A stretch of DNA of 64,000 nucleotides, taken from Platanthera guangdongensis. Taxonomy: Eukaryota; Streptophyta; Magnoliopsida; Asparagales; Orchidaceae. Position numbers and translations under genes: made by a program. Positions 32,743 through 43,672 of this stretch are shown piece after piece. The stretch spans positions 11,945,046 through 12,009,045 of the forward strand of contig CM077155.1 in assembly GCA_039583875.1 (NCBI GenBank), in the 5' to 3' direction. The notes under the pieces are model-generated. The model ran no database searches. It saw nothing but the letters and a program-made list of their open reading frames with translations, and was not told the DNA's origin. Each line of letters begins with the position of its first letter. Positions within the stretch are counted from its first letter, which is position 1.

Positions 32743-35700
32743 TCAACACTCCCCCTTGAAGTGAGAAGTGGTGACCAAGCCCAGCAAGCTGCGTAAGCGT
32801 TCAAAGGGCCCCTTCGACAGCGGCTTCGTGAATATGTCAGCAAGATTATCTTCACTCCGAACATGCCCGACCAGCAGAGATCCTTCCAACACCTTCTCCC
32901 TGATGAAATGGTGATCAATCTCTATATGCTTGGTCCTGGCGTGACACACTGGATTGTTAACCAGCTTGAGAGCACTCTCATTGTCACCCCGGAGTAAAGT
33001 AGGCCCTTGCACTTCTTCATGAACATCCTCTATGAGCCTCCTTAACCAAACGGCTTCCCGAGCAGCCAAGGCCGAAGCCTTATACTCCGCCTCCGTGGTT
33101 GAAACCGACACCGAGTCCTGCTTCTTGCTACACCACGAGATGCTAGCTGAACCGCAAGTGAACACATAACCTGAAGTAGACCTTCGATCATCCGAATCAC
33201 CGCCATAGTCAGCATCCGTGTACCCGAGCAACGCAAACTCCGCATCCCTTCCATAGAGGAGTCCCATCTCAGAAGTCACCTTGACATATTTCAGAATCCC
33301 TTTTGCCGCCAACAGATGAGATTTCCTTGGTTCAGCCATATATCGACTTACTCGGCCAACAGCATAAGCTATATCCGGCCTTGTAATCGTCAGGTAAATC
33401 AAGCTCCCAACAAGAGCCTTGAACACCAAGGGATCATTAAGAACCCTTCCCTCATCTCGTCGAAGCTTTAGCCCAGGTTCCAGTGGAGTAGAGCACTTCT
33501 TCCCTTCGCCCATGCCAAACCGCTTCACAATACGATCAGCATACCCTTTCTGGCTAATGAGAATCCCACACTCCTTCCTCTCCACTTCCAGACCAAGAAA
33601 GTGATGCAACTCTCCCAGGTCTTTCATCTCGAAGCGTATAGCAAGCTCAGCCCTGAGCCTTGCTACTTCCTCCTCCGAATTCCCTGTGATGATCATGTCA
33701 TCCACATACAGTAGGACCAAGACTCTTAGCTCTCCCTTCTTCTTGACGAACAAGCTAGAATCCGAGTTAGAAGCAAAGTATCCACAGAATTGCAGGTACT
33801 CTGCAATCTTCCCATACCACGCTCTAGGAGCTTGCTTCAACCCGTAGAGAGCCTTCCTGAGTTTGCAGACATAGTCCGGATGCTTCTCAGATACGAAACC
33901 AAGCGGCTGATCCATGAAGATGTCCTTGTCAATCTCTCCGTAAAGAAAGGCATTCTTCACATCGAGTTGCCACAACCTCCATCCCTTGCTAGCAGCTAAG
34001 GCGATCACCACTCTTACAGACGTCATCTTCGCAACTGGACTAAATGTCTCCTCATAGTCTTCTCCATACTGCTGTGAGAATCCTCTAGCGACCAGGCGAG
34101 CCTTGAACCGATCAATTCTCCCATCAGCCTTCTTCTTCAACTTATACACCCACTTGCAAGTAACCGGAGTAACGCCATCAACCTTGGGCACAAGGTCCCA
34201 GGTTTCATTCTTCTTCAGAGCATCAATCTCTTCCTTCATGGCATCATCCCACTCCTTCAATCCAGTGGCCTCGTTGAAGTTTGCAGGCTCTCGCTCATCC
34301 AGAGGACCTGCAAAGAAGCAGGAGACAAAGCTCACTGCATTCCCATCACAGTACCGAGCCGGTGGCTTAACCACCCTCTTCGATCTCCGAAGACATGGCT
34401 CCTTGCTCACGGCTTCCGTTGCTTCTTCAGGCTCCACTCCTACCTGGGGCAAGCATTGAGCAGTGCTCCCCCTGCTTCCTGAGCCAGAAGGCTCAGCCTC
34501 GGAGTTCGAAGCAACATGAGTTGCTGGTGAAACAGCAAGCTCCTCTTCCAAGCCATCAGCAGCCTCCACCGGTGCTTCCTCAACCTTGCTACTTCCGGTA
34601 AGCTCCATCGAGCCACCTCCATATGACGTCAGCTCGTCAAAGACAACGTCTCTTGACACCACGAACTTCTTCGTCACAGGGTCCATGCATTTCCATCCCT
34701 TCTTCCGCTCATCATAGCCAACAAAGACAAGTTTCCATGCCTTCGCATCCAGCTTTGTCCTTGAAGCATCCGGGACATGCACATAGCAAGTTGAACCGAA
34801 CACCCTAAGGTGTCCCACACTCGGCTTCTCCTTCAGCAACAGCTCAACAGGAGTCTTCATGTTGATAGGGCTGAGTGGCATCCGGTTGATAACATAGGCA
34901 GCACAAGACATTCCCTCCGCCCAAAAGGACCTTGGGATATCTTTCGCATGAAGCCAACATTTGCAGGTCTCCGTCAGATGACGGATCTTCCGCTCCGCTA
35001 CCCCATTTTGTTGTGGAGTGTGAGCACAAGTAAGCTCTCGTTGGATCCCGTGCTTCCTGCAGAAGTTAGAAAACTCGGAGAAAACAAATTCTCCTCCGTT
35101 ATCAGTTCTAAACTTCTTAACCCGCAAGCCAAGCCGGCCTTCTACCAACTCCTTGAACTCCACGAACAAACGGAAGGCTTCCGACTTCTCCTTTAAGAAG
35201 TACACACAAGTATACCTTGAGTAGTCATCAACCAAGACAAGCATGTATTTGCTTCCACCAAGGCTGGCAGTAACAGTCGGTCCCATCAGGTCGCCATGAA
35301 TACACTCCAATGGTTTCTTGCTCCTTGTTTGAGATTTATCAAACGGAAGGCGATGTGCCTTACCGTATTGACAGCCCGCACAAACATGCCCATCACCAAA
35401 GGAGGACAACATCGGCAACCCCCTCACCAGACTTCTACTAGCCATCGCCTTCAGCTTGTCCATGCCAACATGCCCCAGCCTCTCATGCCAGATAGCCGCA
35501 CTATCATTGGCTCTCATCCTATCAATATAGGCACTGGTGGAAAGAACAAACAAGTTCTTCACCCTCCTCCCAACATGAGCAACATCAGCCTTTACCGCTG
35601 ATACGTTGCGAAGGAACCTCACGTCTGTTGGCCCAAACAGAACGTGATACCCAGCGTCCACCGCGTTGGTCACCGAGAAGAGGTTCTTCTTCATGCCCGG

Positions 35701-36831
35701 CACGTGATACACACTCCTTAACGTGAGTGGCCCCTGATCACTACCCAAAGACACGACCCCCTCCTTCTCTACTGCATAAACAGTATTATCAGCAGTGATA
35801 ATAGCTTCATTACCTGAGTAAGCCTACATGGAGGTGAACTTCGACTTGTCTCCGGTGAGGTGATGACCATACCCGGAGTCGATGATCCACTCGCTGTTGA
35901 AGTCCTCAGCAGAAAAGGCCCGGACACAAGTGCCCGTCATGAAAGCTCCTCCCCATTCTGCTTCTTCACTTCGCGAGCAAGCTTCCTCCTTTCCCGCAGC
36001 ATGCCCAGGCTGCAGTTTGACCTTGCAGTCCCGCTTGAAGTGCCCTCGCTGATGACACCGGTAGCACTTCAAGTTCTTCTTCCAGTCCTTAGGAGCATTG
36101 CTCCTCTCCGGCGGATATGAAGTTGAAGTCTCCTTCTCAACAGCGGCCTGCACCTTCTTCTTCTTCTTCCCTTCCCATCCCTTCTTCTTGCCTGAGAAGA
36201 GAGCCTCGCTGCCTTCCTGATTCAGATTCACTCCAGCCATCTGCCTTGCTAAGCTCTCCTGCGAAGCAAGCAGATTCTCCAGCTCCAGCAACGACGGCTG
36301 AGTAGCCCACCCTTGAACAGATGTAACAAAGGCCACATACTCCTTCCGCAAGCCGCGGATAATGTGCCTTTTCATCTTTGCCTCAGAGATAGGCTCATCA
36401 GGATCCAGTGCCGACAGCTCAGCACACAGGCTCTTCATCTTTAAGAAGTACTTGGAGATGGAAAGGTCTCCCTGAGTTGCCCTGGCCAACTCATTCTCCA
36501 GGAACTAAAGCCGCGCCACATTCTTCCTATTGAACAACTCATCAATGGTTGTCCAAATATCAGCAGCCGACTCACATCCAATGATGTGATCAAACAGTTC
36601 CGGAGAGACAGCTCTCTTCAGAATGAACTCCGCCTTAGCATTAGTTCTTCTCCAGAGCCTCACCTGCTCAGCAGTACCGAAAGCAGCAGTAACTTCCTGT
36701 CTATCGTCTCCACCGACGACTTCCCACAGCTCCTCGCCTAGAAGATAACTCTTCATGCACGACTTCCACTTCTTGAAGTTAGTCGGCGTTAAGAGTTCAA
36801 TGCCCAGACCTCTTTCTAAGCTCCCTTCCAT
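32743..36831 (-). pseudogene. gag-pol: gag-pol of element D, one frame with two TAG codons
   Basis: This is a single copia polyprotein frame of 1363 codons, open except for TAG at 36505-36507 (in gag) and TAG at 35824-35826 (just after protease); there is no frameshift. Reading from the ATG at 36829-36831, Gag starts MEGSLERGLGIELLTPTNFK. A zinc knuckle CYRCHQRGHFKRDC lies near residue 254 and the protease site IIDSGYGHHLTG near 315. The integrase HHCC finger (HERLGHV, CAGCQYGK) lies at about 445-485, with RTDNGGEF near 573 and PQQNGVAER near 605. Reverse transcriptase YVDDMIITGN lies near 1042 and RNase H DADYGG near 1208. Length and order fit a complete copia polyprotein. The upstream in-frame TTG at 36894 is not preferred. 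The subfamily is not assigned. Confidence 0.93.
32749..32761 (-). other. Polypurine tract of element D
   Basis: On the minus strand CTTCAAGGGGGAG abuts the 3' LTR start TGTTGAAA. The pol stop overlaps the LTR edge, so there is almost no 3' untranslated spacer. Confidence 0.85.
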
Positions 36832-36960
36832 TGCAATCACCTGTTGGTACCCTTCAGCAGCTCCAAGCAACAACACAGGTTGATCACCACTCAATCACTG
36901 AGTAACAACGCTGGTTGACTTCCGCTCACGCAACTGAACAACCCGCAACCTCAGAAACCT

Positions 36961-36973
36961 GGCTCTGATACCA
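36961..36973 (-). other. Primer-binding site of element D
   Basis: On the minus strand TGGTATCAGAGCC directly abuts the 5' LTR and matches the initiator tRNA-Met primer site fully. Confidence 0.95.
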
Positions 36974-38583
36974 TGTTAAATTTTCTCAACGTGGTCAGCA
37001 AGATAGCCCAAATGCCAAATTAATATCTTCGGAACTACCCAGTTCGCACGCTGAACCTGCGGAAAGCCCAAGGACTAGAGGTTGCACCCAACAAAACAAT
37101 GGAAGCACAAGAAAGTCTTTTTATGCATTCACTTCTTTACAATCCGAGGCATACATAGCGAGACATGATTTCGCTAGTATAACAGCTGAAAACAGAAAGA
37201 ACCAAAAAAATAAGCCGGGCGGACAGCACCGGAGTCCGCCGAGACCGCGAGGTCGCCGAGACCGCCGAGCTCGCCCAAGCTATGCTGCAATCCGCCGAAT
37301 ACCACGGAGTCCGCCGAAGCCGCGAGGCCGCGCGGACAGACCGTTATTCGCCTCCTGCTGAACCCGAACTGAGGAACTCCCCTACCCGCCTGAAACCGGC
37401 GGACAGGTTATTGAAGCTGGCAAAGATGAAACAGAACTGACAAGCCGCAGAGCGACCTCCTGCTGAGTCCGCAGAGACCGCACACTTCCAAGCACTTGAC
37501 CGAAGTCACAGCCAAACTCCTGGCTCCTTGAAGTTATCCGCGCGACCTGCACACAGCAAACCGTCAGCCTGAAACAATCCGCGCGGACTGGCAAACACAG
37601 ACCGCAGCACTTCGCACACCCCAACTTACTGTTCACTCTAGTTACTTAGGTTACTGTAGATGTGCCAGGGGGGGTCCTATTTATAGGCAAGGTGAGGAGT
37701 GTGGTCACCGCCCAAGAGATAGCGACACCACCCTCAGTCCGCGCGAATACAACCACCGTCCGCTGAGTCCGCATGGACTTAGCCGGATACCAAGGAAACC
37801 GCCAGGAGCAAGGCAACCATTGACGAACCCTCTCCAGTCCGCCCAAGCTAAGCGGACAAGGCACCAGCCCGCAAAGCTCCAACTGCTTCAGGACAGCAAA
37901 CCCCCTTCAATGGCTGTCCGCACCAACCCGAGGCAGTCCGCAAGACTCACACCTCAATCCGCCACAAGTCCACGACCAAAGGCAAACAACAACAGTCCGC
38001 CCGGTCACAGCGGACTTGGCGGATACGGCGGACACCATGAACTTGGCACAATGTGCGACCAAGTCCAAAACCATCAAGGGCCAGTGCGAGCATGGCAGAC
38101 ACAAAGTCCCGTCCGCCAAACACCCTAGCACAGACCGCAACCAGTCCGCGAGCTCCTCGCACTTGTCCAACGCAGCAGCTTCCTCCCGGACTCCAAACAC
38201 CAGGCCGCCAACTGGTCTCCACAGCAAATCGCCTGCTGTAACACCAGAGCTCGACAAGGCCTCAGCCAAGCTCTAGGCTCAGTCCGCAACAGCCAATACC
38301 GCGGACACTCCAGTCCGCAAGGCTTCCCGCGAACTCGAACCAACCCGCCAACAGCTCAAGCTTGCACCCACGGCCACTGAGCAAAGCACCAGTCCGCGAG
38401 CCTATCCGCAGATACCAGGCCGCACCAAACCGCGGACTCCATGCAACAACCCGCTCAACACAGCCGGCTTCCACCAGACTTTCCACCAGGCCGCAACCCT
38501 CAGTCCGCCCAGTCCACCAAAGCTGTCCGCCACAGGCCGCGCGGCCTGTCCCGACACCCACTTCCACTTCACAAATTTCAACA
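36974..38583 (-). repeat. 5' LTR of element D
   Basis: This is an intact LTR of 1610 bp, starting TGTTGAAATTTG in element orientation. U3 (about 38560-37700) is crowded with GTCCGC/GCGGAC half-sites, many paired as inverted repeats. A TATA box (TATAAATAGG) at about 37675-37690 follows, then a GC-rich R region. Confidence 0.94.
37675..37690 (-). promoter_or_regulatory. TATA box, promoter of element D
   Basis: On the minus strand TGCCTATAAATAGGA lies directly downstream of the GCGGAC-rich U3. Confidence 0.65.
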
Positions 38584-39405
38584 GCGGATGAACCTCATTT
38601 TATATGTCATGGGTGTGCACATAGCCACCTCCCCCATGATCTTCACTAAAATTAATAGGATCATAAGTTTGACCACGCGCGCGATCACCGCATCTGATCC
38701 TCGCGCGCGCGATCACCGCGTCTGATCTCCGCGCGCCGATCCAACAACCTATTATGGGGAAACCGCCACACCTCGCCGGCGGCAGGCGACCGAACTCCTC
38801 CCTGGACGCCGGCCGAACGCCCCCGACCATGCGGCCAAGGGGGCGGCCGCCCGGGCCTCCCCATTCCTCGGCCGCCGGTGCGGCCAAGCGGGGCGGCCGA
38901 CCGAGCCGCCCCCCCCTCCTTGGTCGTCGGTGGCCAAAGGAGCGGCCACCCCCGCCGCTCCCTCGCCTGGCCGCCCGTGCGGCCGAGAGGGGCGGCCAAC
39001 CGGGTCGCCCCCCGCCTTGGCCATCGACAGCCAAGGGGGCGACCGCCCCGACCTCCCCCCTCTCCTGGCCGCCCGTGCGGCCGAGAGGGGGCCAACCCGG
39101 CCGCACCCTCCTTGGCCAACGGTGGCCAAAGGGGATGATGCCCCGACCGCCCCTCTCCTTGGCCGACGGTGGCCAAAGGGGCAAACGCCCCAGCCGCACC
39201 ATCGGCTTAGCCGCCGGTGGACACAGGGTCGGCCGGCCGCCGCATCCCTCGGCCGTCGGCGCCTGACCGATGGGAGTGGCCACCTCTCCCCGACCGTCGG
39301 CGGCGACCCTCCCTCGCCGGCGAATTTGGCGGCAAGTTCGGCGTCCGCCCATGGAGGCCCTCTCCCGTCGTCCGATTAGGGGAGATCGTCCTCGACCGCT
39401 TGATC
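38584..39405 (+). repeat. GC-rich LTR-like fragment M, related to the K LTR
   Basis: The start (38610-38660: ATAGCCACCTCCCCCATGATC.TCACTAA) matches the minus strand of 18500-18580 in the K LTR. A GC-rich array follows (38820-39230) built on GGCCGCCCGTGCGGCCGAGA and CTTGGCC..CGGTGGCCAAAG inverted units. It is probably the start of a Tat-type LTR into which both D and H inserted. The long open frame on the minus strand is a consequence of repetition and high GC. Confidence 0.5.
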
Positions 39406-39909
39406 TGTAAGACCCCCCTTCTAGAACACAAGACACAGTCGAGGGAAGTCTTATGCCCAGAACAGCTGCCTTGTGGTAGCGCCAACACACGGGTTGACCT
39501 GTACAGCCAGACGTCTATCCTACCGGCTAAAAGCAATATCATCATTGCCAACTCAACATAAGAATTAAAACACAAGTCAAAATCCACATAAGTACATAGT
39601 CCAAAACGAATACATCAAATAAAAAGAAGCAAGCAAGGCTTTTATAATATCAAAGTACATCATGCCAAAAAGGTTACAAAATGAGTCTCTCAAAAACTTA
39701 CATCAGTCACTGACGGCAGCAATGGTATCGTCACTTCAGGCTCTATCATCCTGGCTTTGCTTCCCTCCTGCATAACCTGCTGCTGCTCTATCTGCGAGGT
39801 TTCCTCCTAAAATGGAAGACGTAGCAACCGTTAATCATAAAGACTAAGTGGCTATCACATCCGCTCCCCTGACAATTCTTAAGCACCGGGCGGAGAAAAG
39901 AAGAGGGTG

Positions 39910-39911
<2 letters not shown>

Positions 39912-39988
<77 letters not shown>
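39912..39988. repeat. (TA)n microsatellite, 77 bp
   Basis: This is an uninterrupted alternating A/T run of about 38 dinucleotides within the R/U5 part of the H LTR. Confidence 0.98.
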
Positions 39989-39991
<3 letters not shown>

Positions 39992-40934
39992 TAGTACAAG
40001 TAGGTGGTATAAGATAATCAATATCAGAGTATATCAAAGTAACTACAAAAATTGTGTATGTCAATTTACACTTGCAGTTCTACCATCAACAGTAGTGTAC
40101 AAGTATGAATAAACAATAAGAAGTAACTTAACTTATATGAATGCTCATATAGACATATAAGTTAAGGACCGCCTTAACAGTAAAGTAACTCATCATATAA
40201 GAGTGCATATACAAACTTATATAATAAGGATCTTGTGTATGTAATGCAATACAATGTTATGAATGCAATGCGATAACTCACCCATGCTAACACACATGTA
40301 ACTGCTATGTCGACACAGACTTGTAGTTCCCACTTTTCGAGCAGGTAGCTAACCTCTCAGGCTCCATCCGTCGTGGCCAGACGATGATAGTAGAACAGGA
40401 TTTCCACTACTAGGCGGACATCCACACTACCAAGCCTAGGCCTCCATACGACTCAATGCTAAGAACACAACAACGGAGCTCACATGCGTACTACGGCTTA
40501 GAGGGGTCTTGGCTAGATGTGAACCATGAACACAACCCAAACTGGCCTACCAGTGTGGCAGAGAAAGGGCCTCGGGAATGAGCACCGTGGACACAGCCAA
40601 ACCGTCGACTTGGAACAGAAAGGGCCTCGAGAATGAGCACCGAGCACACAACCAAACCGTTCAAAGTCTATATGTCAAGTCCCGTCGGTGTGAAGAATGG
40701 CGAGCCTGTAGACCGGTTACACTATCCTTAACCCAGGATTATGACACCACATGTTAACTCACTATTGACAATTGTGCCCTACAATGTTACTCAGGATTTG
40801 AAGAGGCATCACCAATCATGCTAAGGGGCATAATGTATTTGATGTGTGCTTAAGTTCATGCATGCAGGTTGTCCTTGATTATACAAGTGAACAAAAAGAG
40901 TAAGCTGAAAGTTAGATAATTTGACTAAGGTAAA

Positions 40935-41300
40935 AGTATTGAGACCGCTGAGATAGCTGAGTCAACTGAGAAGAATGTCTCAACATAACCGCTGAGACAG
41001 CTGAGAAGCTCAATGCAAAGCATTGAGTGAAGAATGTCTCAGCAAAACCGTTGATATAAGAGATAGTCTTAGTTGTGAAGAAGAAAGCATTGAGACAGTT
41101 GAGAAGAAACTGCTGAGACAGGAGATAATCTCGGCTATGAAGAAGAAACCGCTGAGATAGTTGAGAAGGAATCACTGAGACAAAGCCAGCAAAAATTCTC
41201 TAAGTCTAGAAGCGTTGAGTGAAGCAGGTTCACTCAACACTTCTACTGAAGAGCCAAGTCAGCATGCATTGAGAGACTTAACATCACTCAACACTTAATG
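40935..41300 (+). repeat. Array of CTGAGACAGTTGAGA-like units in LTR E
   Basis: CTGAGA(C/T)AG and TTGAGA/CTCAAC half-sites are repeated through U3, upstream of the TATA box. This is the same position as the arrays of the other LTRs, with another motif. Confidence 0.75.
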
Positions 41301-41578
41301 ACTTCTGGAATTTTTCCAAGTCCAAAAAGTGATGACCACTGCTGACGTCACCAGAAGTCAACAAGTCAAAGTATTTCGTGTCGTTGCGGGAAAGCTACAA
41401 CAACACCGGTTGCCACTGCTGACGTCACCAGAAGGCAACAAAGTCAAAATAGTTCATGTCATTGCGGGGAAGATGCAGTAGCGCCGGAAGCTTCTATTTG
41501 TCTTCTTCCTAGGGAGGTGGAGCTCACCATCCGTGGCTGGGCCCACACTCAAATTGTGTCGTTGATTCAAATAAATAG

Positions 41579-41588
41579 ATATAAAAAG
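41579..41588 (+). promoter_or_regulatory. TATA box of LTR E
   Basis: GATATAAAAAGC follows the array. Its role is inferred from position. Confidence 0.5.
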
Positions 41589-42689
41589 CAGAGAGAAAAG
41601 TAGATTATGGTTACAAAGAAAATACAAAAAACTGAGCCGACTGAACTTCATCTTCTTCGACGAGCTTGAAAGCCAAGTCTAGCAGTGCACGCCAACAAGC
41701 AGAGAAAATAACTGAAGCTTTTCCAGTTCAACAAGTTTGTTCTTTGCAGAATAAGGTGGATGATTCATCTAATCAGCAAGGAGAGATATCTGTGTGAAGG
41801 GCCTGAAAGAATTAGTTTCAAGATATCCTAAACACCTAGAGGGGGGGGTGAATAAGTTCAATTCCTTTTTATTAAGGCAGTTCAAATATATAACTAGTAG
41901 ACAACCCATGTAACAAAATTCACAACAAAGATTAATAGAAATACATCCAATCATAGCATACACACAGATTTATAGTGGTTCCCCAAGAGATGGGTACATT
42001 CACTTTCCTCCTTCGCCTATCTAGCAGTATACTAGATTCGGCCTAACTTCCTTCTTTCTTCTCAGATCCTCAGATCTTACAACTCAGAACCAAGAATGGT
42101 TCCTACAGCTCACACTTCACCAAGTGTTACAACTCAAATTCTTCCTAAGAATCCTACCTCAGAGTGAGTCCACACTCCTACAACTCAGGCAATCAAGCCC
42201 TACCTCAGCCTTATCCACCAGGCCTACGACTCAGAGAAATTAATCCCCTACCTCAGGCACTCAGCCCTACCTCAGCCTTTATAAACTTAGGCTTACAACT
42301 CAGAGAGATAACTCTCTTACACTCAGATCTATAAAAGATCCTACAGAGAAAATTGATTATAAAAAGAATAAATCCTTCACCCAGGCAGAGAGAGAAAGGG
42401 GTGAAGGTTTCTTGATCAGTTCTTGATAGATCTGACTGCTTAAGATTCAACCTGTCTTACCTTCTTCAAAGCTTCTTGAATCTGAACAAAGTAAGGTTGA
42501 TCTTCATGTGAAGTTGGAGATGATCTTCAATCCAGCTTCCTTTTATTTCAGATGTAGATCTGAATTCTTCTTGCAGACTTGTTCAGAATCTGCCCTTAGA
42601 GACTTGTTGATTTCTGGATCAGAACTTATCTTCTTAGTTCTCTTAATCTCTTCAATCTAAATCATCTTCTATTTGATGATAGAACAAGT

Positions 42690-42699
42690 CTTTATATAG
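42690..42699 (-). promoter_or_regulatory. TATA box in 3' LTR of B
   Basis: CTATATAAAG on the minus strand lies about 150 bp after the palindromic array. Confidence 0.6.
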
Positions 42700-42845
42700 A
42701 CCCATCTGAGGTTACCGGCTGATCCGGTTCATAACGGCCTTCTGACAGTTCTGACAGATACAACAGGTTTGTTAGTTATGACAGCTGTCATGTCTTCAGT
42801 CTTGACACATGATACCTTATTGTACTCTATCTCAGTCAGAAAAAG

Positions 42846-43237
42846 TGTCGAGACAATACTTCAAATGTGTCAACACAAATAGACCATGTGTCGACACAAT
42901 TCTTGATGATGTCGACACAGCTCACACAATGTCGACACAACCCTTCTTTATCTTCTCAACACAGCTTCTGTGGAATGTATCGACACAAGTCCTGTGTGTC
43001 GACACAATAGCTTCTAGTCTCGACATAGTTGGTGCTGATAGAATTCTGGTATGTGTCGACACAAGTCCTGTGTGTCGACACAATTGTTGTCGACAGAATT
43101 CTGATGTGTGTCGACACAAGTCCTGTGTGTCGACACAATTATTGTTGACAGAATTTCTATGTGTCTACACAAGTCCTGTGTGTCGACATAATTTGGCTCC
43201 CGGTGTCGACACAATTCTTCTCAAGTGTCGACACTTG
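42846..43237 (-). repeat. Palindromic array GTGTCGACAC in 3' LTR of B
   Basis: About 15 copies of the 10-bp perfect palindrome GTGTCGACAC or one-base variants are spaced about 18-35 bp apart, often in the unit GTGTCGACACAAGTCCTGT. The same motif recurs in the 5' LTR and inside the element upstream of the third ORF. Confidence 0.93.
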
Positions 43238-43372
43238 TACTTAGAAACGTTTTCTGCATTTTCTTAACCTGCACATTGAAACTCAACAACCCATCAAATA
43301 CACAATGATATATATTATTGAGTTGAGTGATGTTTCTCCAAATCAGGTACACAGTTTCCAATGTACCCAACA

Positions 43373-43386
43373 ATCTCCCCCTATTT
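43373..43386 (-). other. Polypurine tract of element B
   Basis: AAATAGGGGGAGAT on the minus strand abuts the 3' LTR and is identical to those of A and C. Confidence 0.93.
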
Positions 43387-43672
43387 GGAGAAGTCATAAC
43401 CCTTAGTCAATGATATACATCACTTATAATAAAACAAATAGTATGATGTAAACATTTACTTCAAAAACAAGATTAACCATAAGCAGTCATAGCATGTAAT
43501 AGTATTATCACATAATATGTTATAACATAATAATCATGCATCACAAAATCTTAAGTATACCATATCAAATTAAGGCTAAACCAAGGAATTTATTAATATA
43601 TGTTTCAGCAATTTAGAATAACAAAGATTTAGTCCAAAATGTTACATAGACCTAAGCCTAGTCCATCTAACT

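Larger units (their letters stand above)
21980..32748 (-). repeat. 3' LTR of element D, split by element C
   Basis: The LTR consists of 21980-23053 and 32201-32748, joined through the duplicated ggcac. Together they give about 1617 bp, against 1610 bp for the intact partner at 36974-38583. In element orientation it starts TGTTGAAATTTG and ends GAAAATTTAACA. It contains many GTCCGC/GCGGAC half-sites and a TATA box at about 22676-22690 (minus strand, TATAAATAGG). Confidence 0.93.
21980..38583 (-). mobile_element. Copia element D, interrupted by element C
   Basis: This Ty1/copia element on the minus strand is about 7.45 kb once C and one duplicate of its target are removed. The 5' LTR is 36974-38583. 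The initiator-Met primer site abuts it, then come gag-pol (36831-32743), a polypurine tract and a 3' LTR (21980-32748) split by C. The flanking 5-mers are gcgaa (21975-21979) and gcgga (38584-38588), a target duplication with one mismatch. LTR sequences are very similar, so insertion was recent relative to most elements here. It is a different copia family from A, B and C. Confidence 0.93.
41804..43372 (-). repeat. 3' LTR of element B
   Basis: The LTR is 1569 bp with TG/CA ends. In element orientation it starts TGTTGGGTACATTGG at 43372. The GTGTCGACAC array lies at 42846-43237, a TATA box at 42690-42699, and R/U5 follows to a G-run near 41840. Confidence 0.94.

Noticed and set aside
36961..36973. 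tRNA-Met-like sequence
   Set aside because: Only the 13-base complement of the tRNA 3' end is present, which is the primer-binding site and not a tRNA gene.
38600..39490. 296-codon open frame on the minus strand and overlapping long frames
   Set aside because: The region is a very GC-rich repeat array, so stop codons are rare by composition. All frames are similarly open, and no domain is recognisable.
42846..43237. Regularly spaced short repeats resembling a CRISPR array
   Set aside because: The units are short palindromes with variable spacing inside the U3 of a plant LTR. There are no cas genes and the genome is eukaryotic.
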